In this document: in pieces, positions 11,140-22,369 of the stretch
Layout of the letters: each line of letters starts with the position of its first letter
Position numbering within the stretch: the first letter of the stretch is position 1
DNA from: Tamarix chinensis
Lineage: Eukaryota > Streptophyta > Magnoliopsida > Caryophyllales > Tamaricaceae
Assembly (NCBI GenBank): GCA_030549775.1
Contig: CM060174.1
Coordinates: 43,876,707 to 43,940,706, forward strand
Direction: 5' to 3'
Length of the DNA stretch: 64,000 nucleotides
Notes under the pieces: model-generated
What the model saw: only the letters and a program-made list of their open reading frames with translations
What the model was told of the DNA's origin: nothing
The model's database searches: none
Position numbers and translations under genes: made by a program

Positions 11140-12340
11140 TTCTCCTTTTTCCCTTGCGCTTTTTTGTTTGCTTTCGTTTTCCTTTCTTTTTCATTCTTTT
11201 TCTTTCTTCTTTTTTCTTTTTCTTCCTCCCCTCCCCTAATTTGGGCCTAGCCAGGGCCCGTTTCTTTCTTTTCTTCTTCCTTTGGTAGCCAACGCACCGA
11301 GTTTCTTCTCTTTTCCCCCCAAAACATGACGTTTAATTTAAATGCCCTTACCTCGCGCTCGATAGGTTTTCTTTCTTTCCTTTCTTTTCTTTTTTCTCGG
11401 CCGACCGGTCCACCACGTCCTCCTCCTTCTTCTTCTTTCTTCTCCCCCACCATTTGCACTAGCCATTTTTGTCGACCTGCAACTCCGAAAATCTCACCGC
11501 CTATCCCGCCATTTGACCGGCTGTTTCTTCCTTCTTTTCCCCGTTGTTCCACTAGTCATGCTGACCCAAACCGCTTTCTCCCACTTCTTGGGTAGTTTCT
11601 CCTTTTTCTGTGCATTCCCTTGCCATGAGTTTGACTCCCACCGGCAACCGGAACCTTACCTACCTTACCCCCCAGCTGACCCATAGAACCCTACCCTCTC
11701 TTCTAAAACCTATAAATACCCCCAAATTGAGCTCTATATCGATCTTTTGTTTCTTTCCCAAAAAACCTACCTTATGTGCCACTGCCACTTTAGACACCTT
11801 TTTCGCTGCCTCCGACCAACAACGCCGCTTGTTCTAGCCACCCGAGTACTCCCCGCACCACCCTCTAGCTAACTAAACCACCCATAGTCCTCGATTCTTC
11901 CTACACAAGCCACCTCAGTTGTACAAATTTTCCTCCCCAATTAGCCTTCCTTTTCATCTCCGCTGTCCTTCGAACCACCATTAGCCACCACTTCTGCCAC
12001 TGCCGCCACTCCTTTCACCTTCCAATCTGTTCTACAGACCACCCACTACCTTCCCCTACCTTTCTTTTCCTCTCCCTCCCTCTGCTCCTCTCTTTCTCTT
12101 CTTCTTCCTCTTTCGACCACCACCACCGCCGCCGTGCACCGCCACCTTTGGCTGTGACGGCGCCTCCATTCTGCTCCTCTCCCCCTAAGCAAGCCTAAAC
12201 ACCCCAACTACCACCTCCATTCTACCTATCCTCTTCCTAGCATCCAACTTTTCCCCTTTTATTTACTTTTTTCAGCCATCGCCGCCGCCGCCGTGCACCA
12301 CCGTCGATGCCACTCATCTCCACAGACTCAAGGTGAAACC
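11140..12340 (+). other. Pyrimidine-rich LTR leader block
   Basis: About 1.2 kb is dominated by C and T, with short GCC runs. Open frames at 11247-11552 (minus), 11326-11595 and 11610-11837 fall here and look like composition artefacts. Near 12125-12150 and 12275-12300 there are GCCGCCGTGCACC motifs. The same motif is present, inverted, at 22405-22430 in another LTR, which ties the two LTRs to one subfamily. Confidence 0.6.
11705..11717 (+). promoter_or_regulatory. Candidate TATA box of LTR promoter
   Basis: acctataaatacccc is a close match to the plant TATA consensus and sits about 1.0 kb inside the LTR, upstream of further pyrimidine-rich leader. Pol II transcription of LTR elements starts about 30 bases downstream of such a site. 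The inverted equivalent in the 15487-23826 LTR (22835-22850) supports it being a conserved element part. Confidence 0.5.
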
Positions 12341-12409
12341 CTAAACCCTCTTAGCTCTTCTCCTCTATTTATTTAAGCTTATTCTATTTTATTTCAATTT
12401 TTAACATGT

Positions 12410-12442
12410 ATTTGATTATTATTATTATTATTATTATTGTTG

Positions 12443-12483
<41 letters not shown>

Positions 12484-13060
12484 GGGCTTAATATTAATGA
12501 CATCATTTCTTAGCAGGGTCAAGAGTATGTATAAATTATTTAAGTTATTAGTTTCAAATTATTAATATTATTAGCATTATTATGAGTTTTATTATCATTA
12601 TTATTATTATTATTATTATTGGGCTTAATATTAATGACATCATTTCTTAGCAGGGTCAAGAGTATGTATAAATTATTTAAGTTATTAGTTTCAAATTATT
12701 AATATTATTAGCATTATTATGAGTTTTATTATTATCATTATTATTATTATTATTATTATTAGGCTTAATATTAATGACATCATTTCTTAGCAGGGTCAAG
12801 AGTATGTATAAATTATTTAAGTTATTAGTTTCAAATTATTAATATTATTAGCATTATTATGAGTTTTATTATTATCATTATTATTATTATTATTATTATT
12901 AGGCTTAATATTAATGACATCATTTCTTAGCAGGGTCAAGAGTATGTATAAATTATTTAAGTTATTAGTTTCAAATTATTAATATTATTAACATTATTAT
13001 GAGTTTTATTATTATCATCATTATTATTATTATTAATGTTATTATTATTAGTATTATTAT
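12410..13060. repeat. TTA microsatellite and four-copy ~140-bp tandem repeat
   Basis: A (TTA)n run with some TTG (12415-12482) is followed by four near-identical units beginning gggcttaatattaatgacat or aggcttaatattaatgacat at about 12484, 12621, 12761 and 12901 (spacing 137, 140, 140). Each unit ends in a TTA run of slightly different length. Differences between units are only a few bases, so the amplification is recent relative to the surrounding decayed sequence. Confidence 0.9.
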
Positions 13061-13079
13061 TTCTATTATTTCTCTTATT

Positions 13080-15486
13080 TATCTAAAGGGGCCGAAGCCC
13101 TATTTTATTTAGATAGGTGCAATTAGAGGTTAACTAGAGTTAAATACAAACTCATCATTATTTACCCATTTATTTCATCTACTAATGCTATGGTCAAGAG
13201 AAAGGCTCAAATGATTAATTATGGTCAACATTAGTTAACTAGGATACTAATTTTCTTTACTAAGTTTAGTCCATTATTTAAAGTTCATTTATCTAGGTAA
13301 ATTCATAGATACTATCATCTTATTTCATTATCCAAGCATGCTAAATCTCAAAGAAACACATTTGGAAAGAAATAAGCAAGATAAGCAAAAATAGTCGAGT
13401 CATGTCAATGGGTTTGCAAAACCATTTGATGGGTCTTACTGACTAGTCAATCAATTTCATTTACCAATAGATCGATTAAGGTGCATCAAACTTTCCTATT
13501 GGGTGAACGAACAAATTGGTGAACCTCACTAGATGACTATTCTAAGAACAAGTTAATCGGTCTGATTAAACCGGTTTATGTGCCTATCTTGAGGCTAAGG
13601 ATACTAGTGTCAAAAATCAACCAGGCAATCAATTAACCTAACCAGTAAACTATTCTAGGAACCAATTGATGGGATTGAGCAAACTAGTTGGTGGGTCTAA
13701 CCTGAGACTAAGAGAACTTTATTCAAAGGTTAACTAGTCAATGGCTCTATTAGACCAATTGATTGGTCTAGAGGATAAGTCAATCATTCATGGAGACCAG
13801 CCTATTGGTTTGGCTAAAGATAACCCCAACAAATGTACAGATATAATTAAATTCCATAATGTTTGTTCTACCAATCTAACAATCAATCTTAGGTCATTTG
13901 AGGTTCCTAGCAAGTAGTATTCATGAATCGACATTTGAAATGCCAAAATCATGCTAGAAATCTCGATAAAATTATTCTTTCACTTTATAGAGTTAATAAG
14001 AATTAGTAAAAAACATGTATCACACTCTATTCATGCTAGAAATTCATGAAAAAAAAATCTATGCATCTTATTACATATGCTACATAACGGAAATGTTTAG
14101 AATACCACAAACATTGAGAAGCTCAAGCCATATTTATAAGGCTTATGCATACAAGATTACAAGTTAACCTTGCTGCTAATAGCTCCATTATTTCAAAATC
14201 TACATGCTCTACACATTCTTATCATTTAAACCTATATTTTCTATAGAAACACAAAATATAACTTACTTAATCGTATCTTTTCTAAAAAATAGGGAAGATA
14301 ATGGTTTATCTCAAAAGAGCTGAGAAACACATAAGAAAGAGCAAAGGTTTTTTAAAATTTGAACCCCTTTCTACACTAAAACATCTTTCAAGAAAGCCAA
14401 ATTAAAACTATGTAAAACCTTTAAAATCATAAAAATAAGATTCAATAAAATTAAGGCGCTTGTAGTGGAAATCAAAGTAAACCCACCTTCCAAAGGAGAA
14501 TATAGAGAACACCAAATATGAAAGCTAAACCCTCACTCCTTTCCTAAATCTAACCCCATATTGCTTAAGATCAAAACAAAAAGTAGCTAGAGGAAGAATT
14601 AGAAGAGAAAAGGAGGATATGAGAGAAAAGTCAAGGAGAGGTAATGTGGCAAAGCAAGTGTAAAGGAAAAAAAAGGACAGTTTGAAGGTTAGGGAATAAG
14701 GGACAAAATGAATACTTTGAGATCAAATTACTAAGGGTTTCTGGTAAAAGAAGATGGTTACGGGAGTGTATAAATATAGACTCTAAACCCTTTCCCAAAT
14801 CCATGATTCAAAGTGGAGGTTTCAAAGGTTCAAATATGGCATTTCTGACTTTGAGCTCAATTATTGAAACTACAATGTTCTAGGTAATGTGCTTCAGAAA
14901 TCTCAAACACAAGAAATGATAAAGGACGTTAAGGGAAGGGAATCGAGGATCAGAAACATATAGCAGTTCTAAGAACAAATAATTTGCTTAATATTCTCAT
15001 AGAAGAGAGAGAAAATAAGGACGAAGATGATAAATGAGCTGAAGTCATGAAAGTGACTTCTTATGAATTGCTTCTTCATGAATTTGTTATAAATCGTAAT
15101 TTTTTTTGGCATACTCAAAACCTTTATAAAAATATAATCAAACTATTCAAAACACAATGAAAATAATAGAAAATTCTAGGGAAAGATTCACATTGAAAAT
15201 TAAGTAATAAAAAAGTAGTTTAGTTGAACTAGTTGACTAGTACCCCCAACCTGTCAATATGCTCATTAGGTTTTAAAACTCAAATTTAATGAAGGAATTT
15301 GTTGATTAATACCTCTAACTAGTTAAATGAATTTTGTGATAAAAGTAGTTATCTTCTGAAATCCAAACCAAGCTCATCTTAAACTATACCAATCTTATAC
15401 AAATCTCTAAAATAAGATCAAACACACTCATATCATCATCATGATCATAAATTAGTACACATTATAGACCCTAAATAGGGGGGTAT
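13080..15486 (-). other. Probable minus-strand long-LTR fragment
   Basis: No coding signal. On the minus strand the order looks LTR-like: a C-rich start (ATACCCCCC, 15479-15486, continuing across the insertion into TGGCA at 23832), AT-rich sequence with actagttgactagt-type phrases, a candidate TATA (14770-14785), and a pyrimidine-rich stretch (14570-14720 on the complement). Phrases such as gtcaatcaatt and ccaattgattggtc at 13400-13830 also occur at 25790-25990 inside the plus-strand LTR there. No left end was found. Confidence 0.35.
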
Positions 15487-15569
15487 TGTAACACCCCAAA
15501 ATTCACTAATTTTTTTTAAAGCGGAAGTAAATAAAAATAGAATCACTTAAAACTTGTGAATTCTGGGAA

Positions 15570-15630
15570 TGTTACCGCCACACTTAGTACCAAACTGGTT
15601 CTCTCCGACCGTTTCAGTACCAAGTGCTAA
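15570..15630 (-). other. Conserved LTR-terminal block
   Basis: gttaccgccacacttagtac followed by cgtttcagtaccaagtgcta, about 85 bases from the LTR end. It matches the block at 1285-1360 almost base for base and, inverted, the one near 54926. A cgtactgagtaag motif follows at about 15968-15980 as in the other copies. Confidence 0.55.
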
Positions 15631-16184
15631 GGCTAAGGAAAATATTTACATTAAATTCAAATCAACAGTTCATAAAAGAACTCGAAAGATCATACCTAAA
15701 AATCAGAGTATGTATAAACGTTTATAAACGTAATAAAATAGAAATCAGATTGCAAAATCAAAGAGAATAAATACTCCAATACAAAGAAATAATAACAGGA
15801 AATAAAATTACATAAAGACTGAAATACAGCCACAACTCTCTCGAACTTGAGCCAAACATGCTCAACACTCAGCCCCGATTGATGTCTCACCCACCTGCAC
15901 AAACCAGAAGGGCATACTACTCGTGGGAATGAGCAACACCCATAAAAAGGGTGATCAGTACGCTACGTACTGAGTAAGGTAACCGAGCACTAAGGCTAAC
16001 ACATAAGCACATAAAATAATGCATAATAATAAAAGGACATAAAGACCATCATCATGTCATAATATCGACCAATCATTCAGGTACATACATAAAGGCCCAA
16101 TCATAGTCCAGATTAATTACTTAATTAATCTTTTATCGGAATTCAATACACATCATGTATTTTTATCAAATCCATACGAAAACG

Positions 16185-16625
16185 GAAGCCCCCACTATTA
16201 TAGCCGGTGGATCGGAGGCGCATAGGGTATCATACCCTAATCACTATTATAGCCGGTGGATCGGATACACATAGGACTACGCGACCTAACCACTATTCCT
16301 AACTGGTGGATCGGTTGGCTCCGGCGCGCATGGTGTTCCACTATAAGTAATTAGTATCTTTTAGGCATTTTAGCAAAATTCTGGTTTGCGGTTGTTGAGC
16401 TCGGGAACCCCCACTATTATAACTGGTGGATCGGTTACGCATAGGACATCATGCCCTAACCACTATTATAGCCGGTGGATCGGTCACACATAGGGTAAAC
16501 ACCCTAACCACTATTATTACCGGTGGATCGGTTGCACATAGGGTAAGAACCCTAACCACTATTCCAAACTGGTGGATCGGTTGGTCCCGTCTCAATGATC
16601 TTCCACTTTAAATAATTAGTGTCTT
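16185..16625 (-). repeat. CCGGTGG-type internal repeat array
   Basis: Seven or so units of cactattat-agccggtggatcgg are separated by variable spacers such as acatagggtatcataccct. They fall in two groups, each opening with gggaacccccactattat or its decayed form and closing with a ttccactataagtaattagt or ttccactttaaataattagt block (about 16340 and 16600). Spacer sequence differs from the copy at 18 kb, while the 22-base core is kept. Confidence 0.8.
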
Positions 16626-16959
16626 AAGTATCTTATTCAACGGCTTTCACCCTAGACATGCATGAATCACTCCTTTAACACTTCACACATTGTAACTCAT
16701 AAATTCCATCCTCATGACTCCACTTTAATCACCAAAAACACCTGATACCGCAAAAACCCTAAGCAGTTGCACCAAACCCTAATTATCCGCACGAACCCTA
16801 GCTCGGTTTCCTACATACCCATATAATGCTCCACGCACTATTTTCCCTTCAAATGTTCAATCACCCAAACAACACTTACATTACTTTCCTCAAATCCCAA
16901 ATCATTGTTCCATACGTAAACTTCACTCTCATACAAACTTTACACATCCCATGCAATTA

Positions 16960-17281
16960 TTAACTTCCATGCAAACCCTAATACCACCATACAACCATTA
17001 ACCATTATGCAAAACCCAAAATCTCATCATACAAAACCCTAAATTCATTCCACATAACCCAAAGATTCATTCATACCAAACCCTAGATTCAAACCATATA
17101 AAACCCACAGATTCATCCATACCAAACTAAGTATCCATCCTTACCAAACCCTAAGTTCAAACCATATACAACCCAAAGATTCATCCATACCAAACCCTAG
17201 AATTGAACCATATCAAATAAGAGATTCATCCATATAAAACCTTACCTTAGATCCTTCCACGCAAAACCATAAATTAGATTC
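16960..17281. repeat. Minisatellite, left part (ACCCTAAATTCAAACCATA type)
   Basis: Imperfect direct repeats of about 30-45 bases built from accaaaccctaaattcat / catataaaaccc phrases. The array continues after the nested LTR at 21052. The occasional CCCTAAA looks telomere-like but is spaced irregularly and is not (CCCTAAA)n. Confidence 0.7.
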
Positions 17282-18090
17282 TGTAACACCCCCAAATTTC
17301 ACTCCTGAAAAATTTTTTTTTTGAAAGAATAGAGCGGAAGCTAGGAGCGAATTTAGGAAGTGTTACCGCCACATCTAACACAAGATAAATGTCCACCATC
17401 TATCTCATGTTAGATGCAAGGCTAAAACCTGTCAACCATTAAATCCGAATTCTAAAAGCACAATAGTGTTGCGAGAAATTTAAAAGTCAATTACACAATC
17501 CTTGAAAATTTAAATACAACCCTTGTAATTTCGAAAGATGGAAACAATTAAACAAACAAATCCCGGGGAATAAATATCCGGATCGCCTACTCACTCAAGC
17601 CAAGCCTTCCACCCCCAACTTAGTAACCGATCAAAACCTGCATCAAAGGTCTGCTCCCCACCATCGGTGGATCATCACAGGACCCATTCAAACAGTGTAG
17701 TATCAGTACGGATCCAGTACTGAGTAAGTCTCACTACCCTATCTTATGGGAGAGACGTAAACTGTAACATCAAGTACATATTAAATTATAATACAATATC
17801 AGACATACTCACAACCCACAACATGACTCTTGTCCTACACCTGTAGTAACATATGAACATATGTAACATCCCATTTAAACATATAAGCATGGTATAACCG
17901 AAATATAAAGTGGCACATGCGTTTCAAGTAGGAATAATCTATTTTATTGGAAACTCAACGCGTGACATACTCACGTAAGCAGCATGTAGTAATAGAGATA
18001 ATAAAAGCTGACCATATTCCAATTAAACTTATTTCCTTTGAGTCTTTATTAAAAGTAGTCATTCACACCACAGTATTTATTAATTCACGT

Positions 18091-18725
18091 GAGTGCGGGA
18101 ACCCCACTATTATAGCCGGTGGACCGGAGATATGTACAAGGCAGAACGCTCCTGGCCACTATTATTTGCCGGTGGCTCGGTCTCCAGGGCAGAACGCTCC
18201 TGGCCATTATTATTTGCCGGTGGACCGGTCTGGCCCCGACTCGTATGGTGTTTCACTGTAAGTGCTTGTGACTCATTCTTTATTCTTATCAATAATATAT
18301 TCATTCCACACATATTCTTTAATAGTCCATGTGAGTGCGGGAACCCCACTATTATAGCCGGTGGACCGGAGATATGTACAGGGCAGAACGCTCCTGGCCA
18401 CTATTATTTGCCGGTGGCTCGGTCTCCAGGGCAGAACGCTCCTGGCCACTATTATTTGCCGGTGGACCGGTCTGGCCCCGACTCACATGGTGTTCCACTG
18501 TAAGTGATTAGTATTTTTCCCATGTCTTATCGATTTTACGTTTGGTTTGCTGAGCACGGTAACCCCCACTATTATAGCCGGTGGACTGGAAATCATACAG
18601 GGCAAAACGCTCCTAACCACTATTGTTCGCCGGTGGCACGGTCTCCAGGGCACCCCGGCTCCTGGCCACTATTATTCGCCGGTGGACCGGTCTGGGCCCC
18701 GACTCAGCATCTTTCTCTTTAAGTA
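18091..18725 (-). repeat. CCGGTGG array with 242-bp tandem duplication
   Basis: The block starting gagtgcgggaaccccactat at 18091 is repeated from 18333 with about 95% or better identity over some 170 bases (through ccccgactc-atggtgtt-cactgtaagtg). A third, diverged copy follows at about 18550-18720. Each contains cactattatagccggtgg and two cactattatttgccggtgg units separated by cagaacgctcctggcc. The small frames at 17947-18261, 18093-18503 and 18504-18722 are produced by this array and are not genes. Confidence 0.9.
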
Positions 18726-19337
18726 ATTAGTATTTTAACGTATCTTATTTGAAAGTGTTTTACCCTTGACATGCATGGCTAACTATATCCACACTTATCC
18801 TCCCAGGAGGGCACATCCTATATCTTGGCACTCGTGCACCCCTTATCACACCTCGATATCCATTTCCCTTCTATACTTACACATAATAAAGACCAACTCC
18901 ACCCGTCATTAGCCTCTAGGGTTTCCCTTGAAACCCCAATTGGACCTATGTGGCCCAACTTCCTCTTATTTCACTACCATTAATTCATCTATCATCAACA
19001 CCTCACCTCATTTAATTCCAACCCCAAATCACATCGCTCTACCCATCGATTCCACCTGTGACTCTGAAAACCTAATTGGCTACTTCAACCCTAGTACCTT
19101 TCTTTTCCCATAAGTAACGTCCCCTTTTCACCCAATACTTCTTCTCTCCCAAAGCACCCATAATCATTCCTCATAACATAAACTCTCACTCTCAACCCGC
19201 ACCTCACTCACCATTAATCATTTTTACTTCCGCCTTTTCCATATTACTAATTCTTCTCAAAACCCTAATCGGGTCCCTTATACTCCCTTTTGCAACTCAC
19301 TTCCCATTTATTTAATTTTTCCTTTTATCTCCATGCC

Positions 19338-19367
19338 ATAATAATAATAATAATAATAATAATAATC
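19338..19367. repeat. AAT microsatellite
   Basis: A run of about ten ATA/AAT trinucleotides inside the nested LTR. The same kind of repeat lies at 21791-21845 in the enclosing LTR and, as TTA, at 12415 in the plus-strand LTR, so a trinucleotide run is a recurring part of these LTRs. Confidence 0.9.
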
Positions 19368-19749
19368 ACCCTAGCATGCATGCCCTAAAGGGTTACATCA
19401 TATCACAACACATCATAATCACCACATATAGGTATCACATTCATATCGTAAGAAAACACATACCACATACCTTAACTCCAAACTCACTACGCATAAAACA
19501 CGTTAAGGTCAAACATGTGATGTACAACAAGACATGATATCTATATAAAACATCCAAGGTATACAAGTCACATAACACGCAAGGACCTTAGCCACATCCT
19601 TACAAAATACCCATAAGTAGAGGTAAGTAGAGAACTTACCTGGATCCGAAGCTAGCTACGCGACATAAGAGGGTGAGAGATATCACTAACTCGTGGATCC
19701 ACGATAATACTTTCCCAATTAATCAAAACAAGGGTTAGGGTTTTTCGGA

Positions 19750-20160
19750 AATTATACCAAACGAAAAACCGATAAATCGGGGCAAAGGAAGGCCGGGGAA
19801 GCTTCGTCGGAGGCCAAGGATTGCTCGCTGATGATCGCCCGAGCTCGCCGGTGACCGGACGGCGGCTCGCCGCTGCTGCGACTGCTCCCGCGCTGCTGCT
19901 GCTTCTCTCGCGTTGCTACTGGTGGTCGCTGCCACTGCTGCGGTCGAGCTGACTGCTGCTGCGTCGCCGGCGGTCGCGTCGCCCGTGGTGGCTGGCGAGG
20001 TTGGCCGGAGCGGAGCGGAGGAGGTGATGGTGGCAAGCTAGGGTTGTGGGACAGGGCAAGGCGCAGGGGGTCGGGGAATAGGGAAAACCGAAGGGAAGGG
20101 AGAGAAGAGGGAAAAGAAAAGGAAGGGGGGTCGGGGCATGGGTTTTTTTTTTTCACCGAC
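19750..20160 (-). other. GC-rich leader block of nested LTR
   Basis: This stretch is unusually GC-rich compared with its surroundings and pyrimidine-biased on the minus strand. It yields a 136-codon minus frame (19752-20162) rich in Pro, Ser, Arg and Gln and an overlapping 66-codon frame in another phase. Neither shows a domain, and both match the position of the pyrimidine-rich leader in related LTRs. I treat them as non-coding, though expression of a short leader peptide cannot be excluded. Confidence 0.5.
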
Positions 20161-21051
20161 AAGTGCTGTGTGTGTGTGTGTTTTTTTTATTTTATTTAAA
20201 TGCACATATGAAATAAATACTAAATATTAAAAATATTATTTGAAAGAGTTTATCTAAAATTTATTAAACAAAAATTTATTTCGAACGGATCAGAAGACTT
20301 AAAATTAATAAAATAATTATATAAAGAATTTCGGAAATATTTTTTTAAAGAATTTACCAACGAACGTAAAACATTTATATTACTTACGGGAATACATTAT
20401 AAGACCCCGAAATAATATTTAAAAACATATAATAAAATATTTAAGTCAAATTCGAATAAACCAAGACTAATTTAAATAATTTCTGAAATCGGTTTTCCGT
20501 AAACCAAAAAGCATAAAACGAAAGAGAATTAACTCCAGAAAGAATTTTATAAATAAACTCTGAAAATCTTTTTAATTTAAAACTTTCCAAAAATATTAAT
20601 GATTACCGAAAACGAATAAATTTAAAGTCGGAATTATTTTCTACGGATAAAATTATTAAAATAAATTTAACTATTTAAGTAGAAATTCTATAATTTAAAT
20701 AATATATTTCGTCAACGAAATATAACCTCAAAATACACCGTTAACACATGACGAAGTTATAATCGAAAACAAATCGAAAAATATTAAAAATAAAAATATG
20801 AGAAACAACGGAAACACATATTTTTAACCGAGAATCAAATTCATAAGAATATAATAGAATCATTGTCGTAAACAAATTTGTCTAGAATGGTTCGCAACGG
20901 CAATGATTAATTACATTCAATTATGAATTCGAAACCGTCGATAAATCTATAAAACGCATTGAAATTAAAATAAGTAATTGTTTACATCAAATTACGCTAA
21001 TAAAATTATTAACCTTAATAAATCTGGATTTTAAAAATACGGGGTATTACA

Positions 21052-21310
21052 GATTCTCCCAATCAAAACCATAAATTAAATTCTTCCATACAAACCATAT
21101 ATTAAATTCTCTCACATAAAATCATACCAAACCATAAATTAAACTTCCCCATATAAAACCATAAATTGGATTTCACCAGACAAATCATAAATTAGATTCT
21201 CCCAATTAAAATCATAAATTAGATTCTCCCAAAAAAACAATAATTCGATTCTCCCATATAACATCATAGATTACATTCTTCCAAATAAAACCATGCAATA
21301 GATTATTCCT
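21052..21310. repeat. Minisatellite, right part (CCATAAATTAGATTCTCCCA type)
   Basis: About eight imperfect units near 30-32 bases, of the form aaaaccataaattagattctcccaa with many point changes. This continues the array at 16960-17281 that was split by the nested LTR. Confidence 0.75.
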
Positions 21311-21790
21311 CATAAATTCATAAAATTAGGTCAACTCACTTCCCTTAGTCAACTTCTTTCCCCATCCTCCTTTTTCATCCTTTCTCCCACATAAAATTAT
21401 ATCAACATCCTCACATGCATGTCTTACAGGGTCAGACACAAATAATACACATGCCATACGAAAACATACTTCAACTCCACTTCATATCATATACGGCATA
21501 ATTAATAATCATAAACATAGAATGCATAACATACGAGGCACACAATGCACATTAGCACATAAAAGGCTTTAGCACCCCTTACCTAAAACGACACCGGTCT
21601 TGGAGCACGCTCCTACGCCTCCTTAGAGCTTTGACCAAATAATAACCTTAACAAAATTCTAACTTTACTAAAGACATAAAAATAATAGAGAAATTATAAA
21701 CCTTGATAATATAGGGTTAAAGACTGTACCCTAATAATAATAATGATACTAATATAATAATATCAAAGATAATAAAACTAATATCAATGA

Positions 21791-21844
<54 letters not shown>

Positions 21845-21845
21845 G
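21791..21845. repeat. AAT microsatellite
   Basis: About 18 AAT units. Surrounding sequence (21720-22330) is also rich in irregular AAT/ATT trinucleotides, the remains of an older, longer run. Confidence 0.95.
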
Positions 21846-22369
21846 CTTTAAAATTTAAAGTGGGGTTTCGACCCTACTTATAACTAATGACTTACCACTT
21901 ATTTAATATTAATAATAAAATTAATAACATATATAATAATATTGAAATAATAAAGATAATGATAATATTATTATTAATGGTTATAAGAACAGTAGAAATA
22001 ATAATACTAAAATAAATAAGTGCGAATGTTAATACAAAATTAGGGTCTAAGATTTTCCAGAATAAATAATAAAATGATAATAATAATTATTCTAATAATT
22101 ATAATATTAATAATAATAAGAAGAATGATAATAATAATATAATAATTCAATTAATAACTTAAAAATAAAAAATAAAAATAAAATTATTTTATTACCACTA
22201 TCTACCCTGCAAGTACAATTCAGCATAAATTTTATATCAAATAATAATAAAACATATTAAGAATATAAATATTAAGAATAATAATAATGGTATTTATATG
22301 CAAATAATTGAAATAAATTAAATAAAGGCTTATAATAATATGGAAAATGGTTGAGAGGGTCTAGGGTTC

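Larger units (their letters stand above)
10698..13080 (+). mobile_element. Long-LTR fragment, plus strand
   Basis: It starts TGAAATGCCCTGAAAATTC, continues with 400 bases of AT-rich sequence, then a pyrimidine-rich block (11140-12340) containing a TATA box, then a TTA-rich tandem array. This mirrors, in the opposite orientation, the right part of the 15487-23826 LTR (both carry a CCGCCGCCGTGCACC-like motif). The possible left duplication is cgcat (10693-10697), but no matching right end was found, so this is a fragment or is interrupted by later insertions. Confidence 0.6.
17282..21051 (-). mobile_element. Solo LTR (3770 bp) nested in the 15487-23826 LTR
   Basis: Ends are TGTAACACCCCC and GGGGTATTACA, flanked by perfect gattc duplications (17277-17281 and 21052-21056). 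Removing it rejoins aaattagattc with tcccaatc, which exactly restores the local minisatellite unit. It contains no gag or pol. Inside are the terminal block (ttaccgccacatctaacac), the agtactgagtaag motif (17718), a well preserved CCGGTGG array, a GC-rich block, and AT-rich sequence before the right end. It is the best example here of a clean, relatively young insertion. Confidence 0.9.

Noticed and set aside
16960..17240. Telomere-like AAACCCTAA phrases (also 55800-55930 and 57420-57560)
   Set aside because: They are scattered and spaced irregularly within LTRs. There is no (CCCTAAA)n run.
17947..18722. CRISPR-like look: short repeated cores with spacers
   Set aside because: Plant transposon context, irregular spacing, repeats shared between LTRs and no cas genes. 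It is an LTR-internal array.
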